This document shows, piece after piece, positions 1-12,556 of a stretch of DNA of 64,000 nt (position 1 is the stretch's first letter; the number at the start of each line of letters is the position of its first letter). Origin of the DNA: Kuschelorhynchus macadamiae (Eukaryota > Arthropoda > Insecta > Coleoptera > Curculionidae); contig JAUTXW010000357.1 of the NCBI GenBank assembly GCA_030620095.1, positions 62,001-126,000 of the forward strand. Reading direction: 5' to 3'. The notes beneath the pieces were generated by a model. That model had not been told where the DNA came from and did not search any database. It saw only the letters and a program-made list of their open reading frames with translations. The translations under genes and the position numbers were made by a program.

Positions 1-1
1 G

Positions 2-553
2 CATGAAAGTGATGGACGCATTTTGGTATGGAGAGAAAGGAATAGTCGGTATGTAGAAGAAAATATGAAAGCTAGAGTAGCATTTGGATGTGGTGGGATT
101 ACTGTATGGGGCGGTGTGATGCAGAATGGTAAGACTGATTTAGTAGTGTTGATAGGAGAAAGTATGAAGGCTGAGAGATATAGAGAAAGGTGCTTAAATG
201 AGATTGTTGTTCCTTTCGCTCAAAATTTCGGGAATGACTTTATACTGATAGACGATAATGCTCGTCCGCACAGAGCAAGAGTCGTTCAAGAATTTTTGAG
301 GGAGAACAACATTGAACGTATGGAATGGCCTGCTAGATCTCCTGATATGAATATTATAGAGCATGTATGGAGTAGGATGAAACTGAAGATAAATGCAGGT
401 GAGTATGTAATAAACAATTTGAATTATTTGGCAAATGCAGTGCGGTTAGAATGGGAGGCTATTCCTCAAGATTTTATTGCAGACTTGGTAAACAGCATGC
501 CAAATAGGGTAGCAGACGTTCTACGTGTAGGCGGTGGGCCAACAAAATATTAA
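2..553 (+). CDS. Tc1-like (DD34E) transposase, C-terminal part, cut by window edge
   Basis: The frame is open from the first bases of the window (HESDGR just upstream of the first Met) to the TAA at 551, so the N-terminal DNA-binding half and first catalytic Asp lie outside. The product would cut and join transposon ends in the nucleus. Seen: VWGGVM core, second catalytic Asp in DDNARPH, then WPARSPDMN and the catalytic Glu in IEHVWSRMK; the Asp-Glu gap is 34 residues, which defines the Tc1 (DD34E) family. The C-terminal region with IPQDF, SMPNR and a GGxTxY end is also typical of Tc1. No stop or frameshift is present in the visible 184 codons. I could not identify the downstream terminal inverted repeat. 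This is a different family from the Tc1 at 48.4-49.9 kb. Confidence 0.93.
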   Translation, partial: HESDGRILVWRERNSRYVEENMKARVAFGCGGITVWGGVMQNGKTDLVVLIGESMKAERYRERCLNEIVVPFAQNFGNDFILIDDNARPHRARVVQEFLRENNIERMEWPARSPDMNIIEHVWSRMKLKINAGEYVINNLNYLANAVRLEWEAIPQDFIADLVNSMPNRVADVLRVGGGPTKY

Positions 554-2740
554 TTCTCTTTGTTGCTTTAACGTGACAATATGGTTTCGTTATTTTGTTT
601 AAATCATTTATTAAATTATCATTTAAATTAAATTAAGTTACAAAAGATTTTTGTAAATTTTTAAGAATAAACTGTAGAATAACAACAATTTTATAAAAAT
701 TGCCATATAATCGTAGTAGGCTAAGATATCCACAAAATCTCGAAAACGGCCCAAGGTATTGACCTACTGTTAATATGAAAAATTATTGCGACTCTCTAAC
801 TGAACTCTCCTATAAATGGGGATGACATGAAATTTAGGAAAAAAACATCTCTTTATTTAACACCGTGTATTATATGCTATATCACAAATAGCGTATTCCC
901 AAAACTAGTCATGTGAGCCAACGAATCAACTTTTCAGATTTTGCAAAGTTTTTCAAAATCAATTAAGTACTTTTCGAAATATGGCCTTTCAAATATTGCC
1001 CAAAAAACTAGGTGTTACGTTTTTTATGACGAGCAGGTTATATCTACATAAGCAGTTTAAAAATATATAGACCTGGAAATTCCGTTTCTGCGAAAAACAT
1101 CCAAGACATCATGTCTATTCCATCAAAAGAAAAGTTCCAAATTTCATAAATAACCAGCAGTTATGAAACCATACCAAAAGCTTGCTAATGGTTTGTCTTT
1201 AAAGTTCCAAAATAATCCCAAATGAACTTCAAAGGTTCAACCTTATACAAAAACCCTGAAACAAGAATTGCCCCATGCAGAGAAATCTCTACAACAAAGT
1301 TTGGAATATTATTCCAGACAGGCAAAACGGCACACAATATATACGAGAATATAATACAAAATTCTTACCCATTGTAGCTACGAGGGTACCAAAAAAATTG
1401 CTTAATGAGCACCAATATTAAGATGACCGATGTTAGTGGCACGTGGAAGTAATTAAGACAAAATTGCCATGTAGGCCGTTAAGTTGACATCCAAAATTTA
1501 CTAAACCATAATATTCAACTTTACTTCGTCAAATCGGATCCTTCTAATCTCCCATTTGGGATAGAATTTAGTTAACAATAAAACAAATTCAGAACATCCC
1601 ACACTTCCGTCGTTGATGAGACTTGGTGCCAAAAAGAAAGATCTTTTCCTTAGCCCTTCTCACGTTCACAAAATGGCTTCCATCACACAAAAACCACTTT
1701 TCTCAGTATCAACAAACTAATGTTGGTACAATAAATCCCCTAAACTAAATATTAACTTGTCAAATTCCAGCTCGGTTTATAACAAAAATAGCCTTTATAT
1801 CCATGAGTATTACTCCTCAACTAATCCAAGCTACCCTGTATTTTGCCCAATCAAAAAATAACCATCTAATTTAGTAATATAAGCTAGCAGATACGCCAAA
1901 TCAAGGAGTTATAATACGAAAGAAAAGAGAGAGACGATACTTTCATTTCATCTTATTTCGACTGCATTATTCTATCGATTGAAAGCACGTGGTTTTTAAC
2001 TGACCTATCATAACACCGTGTAAAAGTCTGAGAACTGATAAACAATAACAAAGCAAATCTTTGTAGATTTCAAAGATATGTAATAATGAACAAATTTAAC
2101 TTACTAATGAATGCAAAATAGTCAACCAAGTTTGACACTGAACATTTGTATAAAACAGTAATTACATGATAATACAGTACATTATGAAAGTATATTACAT
2201 TAGCTCTATCAAAAATAAAGTAAATTCACATAAGGTTCTAATGTGTTTTTACTTATAAATTAGATTAAAATGACTTCACAATTTATATAATACTAGAAAA
2301 ATGAAAAAGTGTCAAGAGAAGATTGATTTTACTAAATTTTAGTGCCGTATGTACTGACAGACATATATGACTAATCTAACTGTAACAGTTGTTCTTTCCC
2401 GAAACTAATACATCCGCCCACATTTTTATTTTTTTCACGAAGTTTGCCAGATTAATTTTTCTTTAAATATGTTAGTTGTCTTATAAAATTAAAACTTTAA
2501 GAATGAAAATAGAATTACATCAATATTTTTTTAAGAAAATAACACTCTGACTAAGTGGATAGTTATATTTCTTACAAAATACGTAGTAAAGCTACATTTA
2601 TTATAACTCAAAATAAGGTTTTATGCAGAAACATATAAATATATAAAATATGTTTTATTATTTTTATATAAATTTAACATTGAAAGTCGAGGAGATTGGA
2701 AACAACAATCATAAGCTTCATTTTGGAGGCCTGTTAACAT
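554..2740. other. AT-rich non-coding stretch
   Basis: No open frame with recognisable protein similarity, no long direct or inverted repeat and no terminus of a known element was found. The 3' end of the Tc1 at the left edge presumably lies in the first few hundred bases, but its inverted repeat cannot be matched because the left end is outside the window. Confidence 0.5.
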
Positions 2741-2750
2741 ATAGTTTGTT

Positions 2751-2796
2751 TTTCAATCCGACGTTTCGGATTCGGGCGACCATCATCAACTTTTTT
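2751..2796 (-). other. Penelope-like element terminus with hammerhead-like core
   Basis: Read on the minus strand this contains TTGATGAT, a short GC-rich stretch (GGTCGCCCGAATCC) and GAAACGTCGG. That is the order of the hammerhead ribozyme core (CUGANGA, helix II, GAAAC) known from the terminal repeats of Penelope-like elements. The same block with flanking AAAGTTGATGAT and GAAACGTCRGATTGAAAA recurs near 43.19 kb. The first core base is T instead of C here and helix II can form only about two pairs, so activity is doubtful. Confidence 0.4.
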
Positions 2797-3754
2797 AATT
2801 TAAATACGGACCTGTATTTTGTATTTCACCATTCGATATCTTTTATAACCTTAAGTTAAACTATGACAAAAAAGTCATATCGCAGCATTTGATTTTTTTG
2901 GGAAAATTCGTATTGTTTGAGGAATTACGAAAAACGCCATCTAATGAACACTAATAGAATCATTATGGTACAGTTAATAGCCCCACGCTTTTTTTTCTGA
3001 CCCCAAATTCAATGTAATCGGTTCATCCAAAACAGAGATATAAATGTTTGAAAGAAAAAAAGTTTGAGCTTCCCCCGCCACTTTATTACTGAAAATAGAA
3101 AAAAAAATGATAAACAGCAAAAAGTTGCATAATTGCCTGAATAATATAATGCTAATATTTTCGACAAACCTCAATTCGGAAAATCTAAGAAAAAATTGGC
3201 ATTTCCCTTTTTGTGTTGCTGTTACGCCCCCTAGTGGCCATTTTTCGAACTTGAAAATAATTTCCAGCGATTTTTCTTGGCCGATTTACACATAAATCTT
3301 TTTCCACATAATTGTACGATCAACGGTTACGGTGGGAGACCATTTTTAATGCATCAACATGTATAAGATTTTTTTGTTCAAATTAACTATATTTGTAGTC
3401 AAACCCCTAACATATCACCTTTTGATGGCCCTTAAACTAAATAGATAGTTAATAAAGTCACGTAATTTCCACATTATTACGATTTGGTTTTACTTTATTG
3501 CCCATAAAGATACGTTGTGGCTATATTGAGATGGAGAGCGTATCAGTAATAATAACATTTAAATGCATGAGCATGCGACACGTTTTGTCTCCAATTCGCT
3601 ACTCCACTTTGAAGGTGTTAAAGTCCATCTTCATATTTACGTATACTCGCTTATTCAAAAAAAAACACAAATTGTTGTGATAGAATTATTATTTTCGAGT
3701 ATGTTATATTAATAATACAATAATATATTATTCAAACAACGAGGTTTGTTAGTT
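2797..3754. other. Non-coding stretch with one CTCF-like motif
   Basis: No gene recognised. On the minus strand, positions 3225-3239 read GGCCACTAGGGGGCG, a close match to the CTCF core consensus. The rest is AT-rich without repeats that I could pair. Confidence 0.4.
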
Positions 3755-4722
3755 TAACAATCTTGCCATATACCAAAATTTTCTGACCTCCTCTGTTGAA
3801 ACAGGTCACCAGATGCACTGCATTTATACAGATTTATCGAAGGCGTTCGATAGTGTACATCACAAACTATTATTAAAAAAACTTTTGTATATCGGCGTTT
3901 CAGTGCTCCTATCTGAGCCATTCGTTTTACAAGATCTCCTATCCCCATTTTAAGTACTTACTGGATTGGCAATACAGTTCTTGAAATCTCTTTCTCTGTC
4001 AACCATTTTAGGCGTCATATTTGACAGCAGCCTATCCTTTAACTAACACATAGACTCAATTGTATGCAAGGCTTTTAGAATATTGGGCTTTATTAAAAGA
4101 CATTCTCAGCATTTCAGGGATATCAAGGTTATTGTAACCCTTTACAACTGCTTCGTCAGAAGCTTAATGGAATACTGTTCAGTTGTTTGGCAGCCCCACT
4201 ATGCATGTCACATAGATAAGATCGAAAGAGTACAACGCAAATTTGTTAAATACTTACTATTTGAATTTCATTTTCCATTTGAAAACTTAGCTCAGAGATG
4301 CAAGCATGCGCTACTCCTATTTGTCTTCAAGCTGCTTAATGGTATTGTGGTACTGTAAGCACCTATTGGGCCAGCTGAACTTGGTTTCTGCTCGACGTAC
4401 TCGTCACACTTCCCTTTTCCTCGTAAGAAGACATCGGGCTAACTATGATCAAAACTCGTTTATCCACCGACTTTGCTTAAATTATAATACATTTTTCTCC
4501 GTCTGTGATATCTTTAGCATTAGCCTTTTTGCCCTCAAGATACTCTTTAGATTCGGCGTTGTTTAACTCTTTAATTATATAATTAACTTTTTAATTATAT
4601 AATTTTATTGTTTTTTTTTAATTGTCTATTGTAGGAATATTATCAATGTATTGTATCTTATATTTTGTACCATTTAGAGACTTATGTCTGTAGTGTATGT
4701 AGGATGAAATAAATAAATAAAC
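3755..4722 (+). pseudogene. Decayed LINE (Jockey/CR1-like) reverse transcriptase 3' end
   Basis: Fragments of a non-LTR retrotransposon ORF2 in shifting frames. In order: a NNLAIYQ finger segment, the reverse-transcriptase A motif YTDLSKAFDSVHHKLLL (about 3827-3880), then after a deletion that removes the FADD active-site motif, LGVIFDSSLSF (about 4008), and the C-terminal segment with LMEYCSVVWQPHY and IERVQRKFVKYL (4083-4358). It ends in a short 3' UTR and an AAATAAATAAATAAA tail at about 4706-4721. The same motifs and the same tail occur in the LINE at 43.9-46.6 kb, so both belong to one clade. The copy is 5' truncated, internally deleted and not functional. Confidence 0.85.
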
Positions 4723-6455
4723 TAATACCATATGCCGCATCAAACTTGTATTGAAGATTGTCTTGGAAACGTACTTGGTTCGAAAACTGTGGATTTTGAT
4801 AGTATGTTTTCATTCCACGTACACCAACGTTATGACAAGAAAATGATCCTTGTTTGGAACATGTTCTGTATCACAGCAGACACAATGATCCAGTTTAGTC
4901 AAACGACGATCGCTATTTCGCTCTTATTAGAGCTCATCTAACCGCCATAGACTAGCTAGCCCCGTGTAGGGCAAAGGCACAAAATGGAGTCACAAAAACA
5001 ACTACTCCGCTGGCTAATACCACGACCGACATTGAATTACATTGTGACTCCTGGCTTTCGTTGGGAGCATTAAATGATAGTATGTTTTTATTCCACGTAC
5101 ACCAACGTCATAACAGGAAAATGATCCTTGTTTGGAACATGTTCTGCATTACAGCAGACATAATGATCCAGTTTAGTCAAACGACGATCGCGATTTCGCT
5201 CTTATTAGAGCTCATCGGGCCGCCAAACACTAGCGAGCCCCGTGTAGGGCAACGGCACAAAATGGAATCACAAAAACAACTACTCCGCTGGCTAATACCA
5301 CGACCGGCATTGAATTACATTGTGACTCCTGGCTTTCGTTGGGAGCATTAAATGATAGTACGTTTTCATTCCACGTACACCAACGTCATAACATGAAAAT
5401 GATCCTTGTTTGGAACATGTTCTGCATCACAGCAGGCACAATGATCCAGTTTAGTCAAACGACGATCTCGATTTCCCTCTTATTAGAGTTCGTCAGGCCG
5501 CCATAGACTAGCGAGCCTCGTGTAGGGTAAAGGCACAAAATGGAATCACAAAAACAACTACTCCGCTGGCTAATACCACGACCGGCATTGAATTACATTG
5601 TGACTCCTGGCTTTCGTTGGGAGCATTAAATGATATGTTTTCATTCCACGTACACCAACGTCATAACATGAAAATGATCCTTGTTTGGAACATATTCTGC
5701 ATCACAGCAGACACAATGATCCAGTTGAGTCAAACGACGATCGCAATTTCGCTCTTATTAGAGCTCATCAGGCCGCCATAGACTAGTGAGCCCAGTGTAG
5801 GACAAAGGCACAAAATGGAATCACAAAAACAACTACTCCGCTGGCTAATTCGACAACCGGCATTGAATTACATTGTGACTCCAGGCTTTCGTTGGGAGCA
5901 TTAAATGATAGTATGTTTTTATTCCACGTACACCAACGTCATAACAAGAAAATGATCCTTGTTTGGAACATGTTCTGCATCACTGCATCACAGCACAATG
6001 ATCCAGTTTAGTCAAACGACGATCGCGATTTCGCTCTTATTAGAGCTCATCTGGCCGCCATAGACTAGCGAGCCCCGTGTAGGGCAAAGGCACAAAATGG
6101 AGTCACAAAAACAACTACTCCGCTGACTAATACCACGACCGACATTGAATTATATTGTGACTCCTGGCTTTCGTTTGGAGCATTAAATGATAGTATGTTT
6201 TTATTCCACGTACACTAACGTTATGACAAGAAAATGATCCTCTTTTGGAACATGTTCTGCATCACAGCAGACACATTGATTCAGTTTAGTCAAACGACGA
6301 TCGCGATTTCGCTCTTATTAGAGCTCATCTGGCCGCCATAGACTAAGGCACAAAATGGAGTCACAAAAACAACTACTCTGCTGGCTGATACCACGACCGG
6401 CATTGAATTATATTGTGACTCCTGGCTTTCGTTGGGAGCATTAAATGATAGTATG
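4723..6455. repeat. Tandem satellite, about 278-bp unit, six units
   Basis: The landmark AGTATGTTTTCATTCCACG recurs at about 4801, 5079, 5357, 5632, 5910, 6192 and (truncated) 6450, giving spacings of 278, 278, 275, 278, 282 and 258. Units are highly similar, differing by scattered substitutions and small indels. Each unit contains GGAGTCACAA and, about 50 bases on, TTGTGACTCC, which could form a 10-bp stem. Short open frames (for example 5061-5351) are frame accidents of the repeat. The array begins right after the LINE tail and its last unit breaks off inside CATT at about 6461, where a promoter-like sequence takes over. Confidence 0.93.
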
Positions 6456-6485
6456 TTTTCATTTCGGCGGTTCAGCGAGCACAAG

Positions 6486-6534
6486 TCGGGTATAAAAGCC
6501 CGCCTGAATCTCTTCGAGCTCATTCAGTGTTCAG
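6486..6534 (+). promoter_or_regulatory. TATA plus initiator core promoter, probably of a Penelope-like element
   Basis: TATAAAAG at 6491-6498 is followed by insect initiator-like TTCAGTG at 6524-6530 and a second TTCAGATC at 6531. The A of the first initiator is 35 bases from the TATA start. The promoter is directly followed by a hammerhead-like motif and by a fragment coding for a PLE C-terminus, so it is likely part of a PLE terminal repeat. Promoter activity is inferred from sequence only. Confidence 0.5.
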
Positions 6535-6545
6535 ATCTTGTGAAG

Positions 6546-6586
6546 ATCCTTGAAAATGCCTTGTGCAATCGAAGGCGAAACGTTGG
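6546..6586 (+). ncRNA. Hammerhead-ribozyme-like motif of a Penelope-like element
   Basis: CTTGAAAAT is followed by GCCTT, a loop, AAGGC and GAAACG. The GCCTT/AAGGC pair would be helix II and GAAAC the conserved 3' core. The 5' core CUGANGA is degraded to TTGAAAA here. Hammerheads with this order are established for PLE terminal repeats; identification here rests on the arrangement and on the adjacent PLE coding fragment. Self-cleavage is unlikely for this copy as read. Confidence 0.4.
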
Positions 6587-6603
6587 ATAGTAATTCCAAT
6601 TAG

Positions 6604-6687
6604 ACACGCTCTAATCCGAAGAACCATGATTTCTTAATTGACAAAAGCTGTGAAAGCTTCCATTCTATGTTACCTTGTTTATATTAA
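6604..6687 (+). pseudogene. C-terminal remnant of a Penelope-like ORF
   Basis: After a TAG at 6601 the frame reads NPKNHDFLID followed by ESFHSML and a TAA. The same peptide ending appears in the PLE fragments at 15.25 kb (DDFLIDQSRESF, minus strand) and 16.03 kb (NPKNHDFL, plus strand), so all three derive from one PLE family. Only the last 28 or so codons are present. The fragment links the promoter and hammerhead-like motif just upstream to that family. Confidence 0.6.
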
Positions 6688-6689
6688 AA

Positions 6690-9600
6690 TATAAGTATGT
6701 GAAAAAGCAGATCGAGTCAAATAACTTTTGTTTGGAATATTTTTTCTAGTTTCAAAAATTGTTGAAATATTTCCATTTGAAGAATTATCTGGATCACCCT
6801 GAACATGAAATTGTTAAATTTGCAATGAAATTGTCAAATATTTTCAGCAACTAAAAAAGTCCCCCTCCTATTTTTTGTGAGCATTTATTTTATACTTATT
6901 TCATTTTAGTTTAGGTAAACTGTATCTGCCCCTTAAATACGCCACTGTCCAGAAGTATTTACGCGCCTCATTCGATACTATTCAAATTGAACTGGCAGGT
7001 TGCCCGCTAACAGAGCCAAAAAAAAAACTTGACAAAAAAGACCCCGTATGTAGCCCTTCGTGCCCTTTCATGCTCTTTAGCCACAGCCAAGTAAACAAAC
7101 GTAATTGCACGAATCGGGAATGCGATACCGATTGAAACCGAATTATTTGGATTTTTTTCCGATTTGATTTAATAATAAATTGATGTAAACAGACTCGAGC
7201 GCTGTTACCGACTGGCTCCCGACAAATATTGACGAATCCAATGAAAACGGTCCGTTTTATTGGGGAAATTCGTCAAAAAGTAATCAATTTTAAAAGGCGG
7301 AATGTCAGAGGAGAGTCGGCTTTTTTACGTCGCGCTTGTTTACTTGTCGGCCGGGAAATGATCAATGGCCCACAAGCTTTCGGGAAACGGAAACCTTTTC
7401 TCCAGCATCTGTGTTGTTGTACGCGTATACACAGCTAATAGATTTTCCTATTTTCGTTCCCTCTAGACCATAATGTTCTCATACAGGGTGTTTCTGAATG
7501 AGTTCGAAAAAAAATCCAATGGCACTAAAGTTCTATTATAAAACATTCGAAAAAGAAAACTTCGATTGTCTATAACGACATGTTATTTAAAGACATTAAG
7601 GTTAGGCCTTGGCCGTATACCTCAGCAAGTCTCTCTCCATAGGGGTGGTTCTTCCTTACCCTTTCAACTAGGTCTTGGTTGTTTTTAAATGTGTTCAGAT
7701 TATTTGTTGCGTTTAGATTGACAAACAATAATCTTAATTAGCTTTTTCGCAACTGAATAAAAATATTTAACTTGTTTAAATGAAAATTATAATTAAATAT
7801 CTTATTAAAAAGAGTGATTCTTTTTTCAAACGTAAAGTTTAATTTGTATGCATTTTTAAGCTTTATACTCACAAAAACAATCATAGCTAAATATTTATAG
7901 GGGAGATGAAAATAAACAATGGCGTTCTATTGGACTTTTAGTTTTAGTTGGGCTGAATTTTTTTACTGAGAAAATTACTTAACATCAAGTGTCTACGACT
8001 GCTCCCATACGCATTTATAGTTTTGGATTCTTTAAATACGCAACTGCACTTATACCCAATTACACTGAAGTCTTGAACACTAAGGTGATACGAATAAAGT
8101 TATCTACAAAGTTCCCATTAAACCTATACTGTATATTATTATCAAGCGGTTACGATTTGCCAACATTCCGCCGGTTTTTTAAAATTTAATGCGTTGTGTC
8201 GTAGCATGCGGAGAGTCGCGGTAGTTGAGTCACTACTATAATTTTGCCACCTATCATAACCTTATTCTTTGTTTCGTTTTTATTTTTTTGCTTCCTTAAA
8301 ATTTTTTTTCAGGTATCACATAACCAAGTTGTGATATTTTTATAAAATATGGCTGAGTGACGAAAGCTACTTTTTTTCTTATGGTATGTGAAGCCATTGT
8401 GAATCATTTTAACTTGTTACTCGTAGATGATAACACAACACATACACAACTAATTAATAGCTGTAGACCGAATTACAATGACTTTATAAGGACAGTGGTG
8501 ACAATAGAAGCTCACCCGCCAAATTGATGCAAAATTTCTAAAGGTTTAAATGGGGGCACCCATATTATCGTTAGTTTTTCGCAAAATATGACTAAATTAA
8601 TCTACTTTTATATTGACCTCTGTCAGCGTCAGTTGGAAATGTAGGGTTTTGTTAATGTTTTTCTTTAAATCTATTCGAAGTATCTAGTACAAACTGACTT
8701 TTTCATTTAGATTTTTAACAAATAACAATGTTTATGCAAGCGATTAATGATAATTATCTGCCAAGTGAATTTAGTAATGTAATATGTACTGAAGAAGGCC
8801 TACAAAATAAAGTTTCTTCTACAGCAAAATAAAACCAAAATATAATGTGCAATATTTAATAACTTTATAATTACAAGCAAAAAACCAATGGCTGAGAACT
8901 TCTTGCTTGAATCAAAACATGAATAAAAAACTAATAAAATGAGACATTAAAACAACAAACCTCATAAGGCGAAAAGTAAACAAAGCGATTTTAGGAGCAA
9001 TATGGCCGAACCAATCAAAAATTGGTTACTCTCTTGTTACCACCGCTCAAATCTCGTACCAGCGCCCCCTATCTCCGGAACCTCAAGTACAAGAGGTAAT
9101 AGTTTACTTGTAGTAAATAATTACTGTAATTCTTACTTCTTAGTTGCAACAGAAGAATAACGACTGGTAATAGCCAGTTTAAAGTAGCAGTAGACGATAA
9201 TTGAGCAGTCTCTGCAAAGTTCAAGAAGGTACTGATACTTAAAAGTTGTAATTCGGTAAACAGATTAGAAACAGTAACTTTGAATAATTACTATTATGCA
9301 ACGGAAAAGAAATGACGGCCTTGGAGTCAATTCCTTAAGTAGTTGCTTAGTAGTAGTTATTATATAATTACTTTACATGAAAAATTACTATGGAGTATTA
9401 TTCGCAGTAACAAATACAGATATAATACTTGAAAATGTGCAACCCAAAGTGTTTGTTGATATATAATAGGATTATTAGTAATAAATACGTAAAAATCCTT
9501 AAAGAGTAGTAGTGGAAACAGTTGTAGCTACTTTAGTGCTAGCTGGGTTAAGAAATTACATTTTCTTGCAATTTAGGGTTCTGTAGTTATATCTAAATCC

Positions 9601-11210
9601 AATAGTTTTTTAATAATTTCTGTATTTTTTAGCAAGTGTAGTTATTACGTCATTAAGTATAGGCAACCTTTAATTACTTAAAATTTAACCTTACTTTTAT
9701 TGGGAAATCTAAATACCCAATTGTAAACCATTAAAAAACTTTAATATGCCACGTATTTTTGACGCACCCTGTATACCTGAGAATAATTTAGAATGTAGCT
9801 CTATCTGATCTGCATAATATATCCTGGAAGGTTCATTTAAAAAGAAAGTATCGTTCACTAGTTAGAGACGGACGGGTAAGCTGTTGTGCCCCACCCTGTA
9901 TAAAGGTTTTAATAATTATATATTTTTTAGACACTCAGTATACGAATACTTACTAATTAAGAAGAAAACATACTCAGTTTGATAAAACTTTAATGCCTAG
10001 AATTGGTAAATTAAAAGAAAGTGATTTTTATGTTAAAAAAAATTAACTTTAAAAAACAATCAAATGAAACTTCTTTACTGAATTTTTCTCAGTTTAATAG
10101 TAATACTGTCGCGATGTTACCATTCCTTTCCACGCCTAACGAACTCCAATATGTCTTCTTTTGCTTCTTTACTTACGCTCTTCTAAACCAAAAAGCTACT
10201 TTTTGGACGAACTAACGATGCGGAAAAAATACAGACGCAATCACATAAATAATACCGCCCCCGAGCGAAATCTCCTTCCCTAACCGGATTTCGGTCGGAA
10301 ACGTCCCTTAAAATATGCTTATTTTTCATCCGCTTATGCATTGTTTTAGCTCCGTTTTGCATAATTTATTGACAAGGATTCTGTTTAGTCTATATTAGGG
10401 GAGGAAAAATGAGCTGCCGCTGGATATTTTAATATTCGCGAGTAAATTAAAATGTGAAAGGTGGCCAATCGAGGCATGAGAGGGAGGACAGGGTAAACTG
10501 AGGATACAAAAACATAAAGAAACAAATATTTAAATTTGGTTTTTAGTATGTATATAGCTCAAGCCATTTCTTTAAAGCCGTTTGCAAAAATTACATTACC
10601 ATTTTAAATCGATTGTTAGTTGTCCCACCTTTAACTTTTTTATACTGGTAGTCAAATGCTTTACACAAAAGTTTTAGGGTATTATAAGTACTTTTTAGCA
10701 ATAATAATATATACAGAATGATGCAAAAATGCGCTGCAAGGATCGTGTTTTTTTCGTATGGAACACCCTGTATTCTGTAAGCTTAGTTGATAGATCTCGT
10801 CTTCCTGATTACGAATATATTTAATTTGTTATACTTATTTTAACTGTTAACGCCAAAAAAACTCATTTTTAATTATTGAGGGCAGTTGGACATGCCGCGA
10901 AAATTATGTTTACGTTCGTTTGGGTTAATATTATACTACCAACTTTTTGAATTCAGCAAAATATGTTAATAAATAACTTGCGCTCTTTCCAATCAAAGAC
11001 AAAAACTGATATTTTGTTAACGAAAAGAAAGGTTTATTTGGAACAATAACAAAATTTCTAAATAAAAATACAGTAAGAAGAAAATAACATTTAATTACCC
11101 AAATCCTTTGAGTTCCTGGAAATGACCACGGTTTCTATTCAAAGACGATATGCTTTTTTTCAATTTATTGATAGTTTTTACTATCTAAAATTTATTTTGA
11201 TTTATACTTC
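6690..11210. other. Long non-coding stretch with isolated transposon-end motifs
   Basis: No gene recognised. Single mariner-type termini occur: TA-CAGGGTGTTTC at 7492, CGCACCCTG-TA ending 9773, CCACCCTG-TA ending 9900 and GGAACACCCTG-TA ending 10772. I could not pair them into complete elements. A stretch at about 9110-9540 is enriched in short words such as TAATTACT and AGTAGT, apparently low complexity. Positions 9061-9074 contain a CTCF-like AGATAGGGGGCGCT on the minus strand. Confidence 0.4.
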
Positions 11211-11775
11211 TTATCCCATTTTGAATATCTTCCTTAAGTATGCTGTTGTGTTCTTAAAAATAGGTATACTTTTTAAGATTACCCCCATTACCAATCCAGG
11301 TTTCATAGTTCTCATTAAATAAATTGTTACCTCCTTCGACAGCATTATGAATTGGTGCCCCATCTTGTTGGAAAATAATGCGTTGAATCTCCGTAAGGGA
11401 GAAGGCGCCAATAATGTTGTCAATGCTATTACGAAGTATGTTAAGATAAATATTAACTATGACTGAACAAAATTGGACCCAAGATTATCTATTTTTATTC
11501 CACACCACACGTTTACCGAACGCCTTCCAAAATGCTTGATTTAAAAAAAAGTTTCAGGTATGTTTTTTCTGTATGGAATACCTGCAGTGCTGAAACAGTT
11601 CGCAGAATTCTGTTAAAGAAGTTCTGTTTCGTTTGTGCTAATATGTCTCTACGGAATCGTAAAGGTTCCTATTTGTTTGCTTCGGTTAAATCTTGAACTT
11701 TTCGTGCCTTAAATGGGTGAGAGTTATATTTGTTCAGGTTCTGCTCACATATTGCTTATTAAGTTTTATTTGTAA
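11211..11775 (-). pseudogene. Decayed mariner-like transposase
   Basis: Minus-strand frames give, in order, a HPF...KVQDL segment (about 11740), RRDILAQTKQNFFNRIL (about 11660-11610), then IIFQQDGAPIHNA (about 11380-11340) containing the second catalytic Asp, and ETWIGNGG (about 11300). These are the order and motifs of the mariner-like transposases found intact elsewhere in the window (HPY...KVQ, FFxxILFTDE, FQQDGAPxH, WIGRxG). Stops, frameshifts and loss of the WPARSPDLT region make it non-functional. No inverted termini were found around it, and it lies just left of the complete element that starts at 11960. Confidence 0.7.
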
Positions 11776-11959
11776 GGTACAATAATTAATTAGAATTTAT
11801 TTTTATTTTAATCTTGGTGAATTCGCAGGAAACTGCATTTTGGCATTTATTGTAAATAAATTAATCTCCGCGGTTCCACATATAAATATACAGTTGAAAT
11901 TACGCATTTGTACGGCACATTGTTGGAGCGTCGCCGCAGATGAAGAAGATTGACGAGTA

Positions 11960-12436
11960 CAGGGTGTCCGGATTTGGTTCAACAGGGTATCTCGCTTATT
12001 TTTAAAGATAGAACCTTGCGGTTTTCACGAACCTGAGCTAATTTTTTGTGAAACTCATGAAGCCGTAAACAAAATTTTCATAGCCTTCTTCGTTTATGAG
12101 ATACAGGGCGAAATAGAAAATTTTGCATTTTGGGACCCCCCTCGTATCTCGGTTATCCTTTAACTTAACGCAAAGGGAAAAATTGCTGCTTATGCAGTTT
12201 TTTACGCTGGATCCAGTGGCGTAGTCATATTTTTCATTTGAGTTGTTATTTTTTAGATATGACCCAAAGTTGTGTTTTTTTAAATAGGACACCCTGTATG
12301 TTTGCCCAGAAATTGATTTGTCTTTTTAAAAGCTTCTCAAAAATATATAATAGTATGGGTCTATTTTAATAAACAACAACAAAAATCCTAATTTTTATAA
12401 TTATCATCCCAAATTTTGCAGTAGGCCATGCAAAAC
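11960..12436. repeat. Left inverted arm of the 12-14 kb element
   Basis: Pairs with 13681-14157 in inverted orientation over its full 477 bp. The outer module 11960-12296 has its own short inverted ends (CAGGGTGTCC / GGACACCCTG) and TA on both sides, like a free-standing miniature element. The inner part 12299-12436 begins TGTTTGCCCAG. Confidence 0.9.
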
Positions 12437-12556
12437 GATGCCGTTTTCTTTTGTTTTCTTGGAAGCAAATGACATTTCCCAATTTTGTACGCGTATATAA
12501 AATATAGCGCTAGTTTTTTGTATTTATTTATTGTGTAAAAATATATTTGTATTATT

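Noticed and set aside
7492..9773. TA-CAGGGTGTTTC at 7492 and CGCACCCTG-TA ending 9773 as the two ends of one element
   Set aside because: Inverted similarity does not extend beyond about eight bases, so pairing is unsupported.
12038..12292. Minus-strand 84-codon frame in the left arm of the 12-14 kb element
   Set aside because: Lies wholly inside the terminal repeat and is interrupted in the mirrored arm; no motif.
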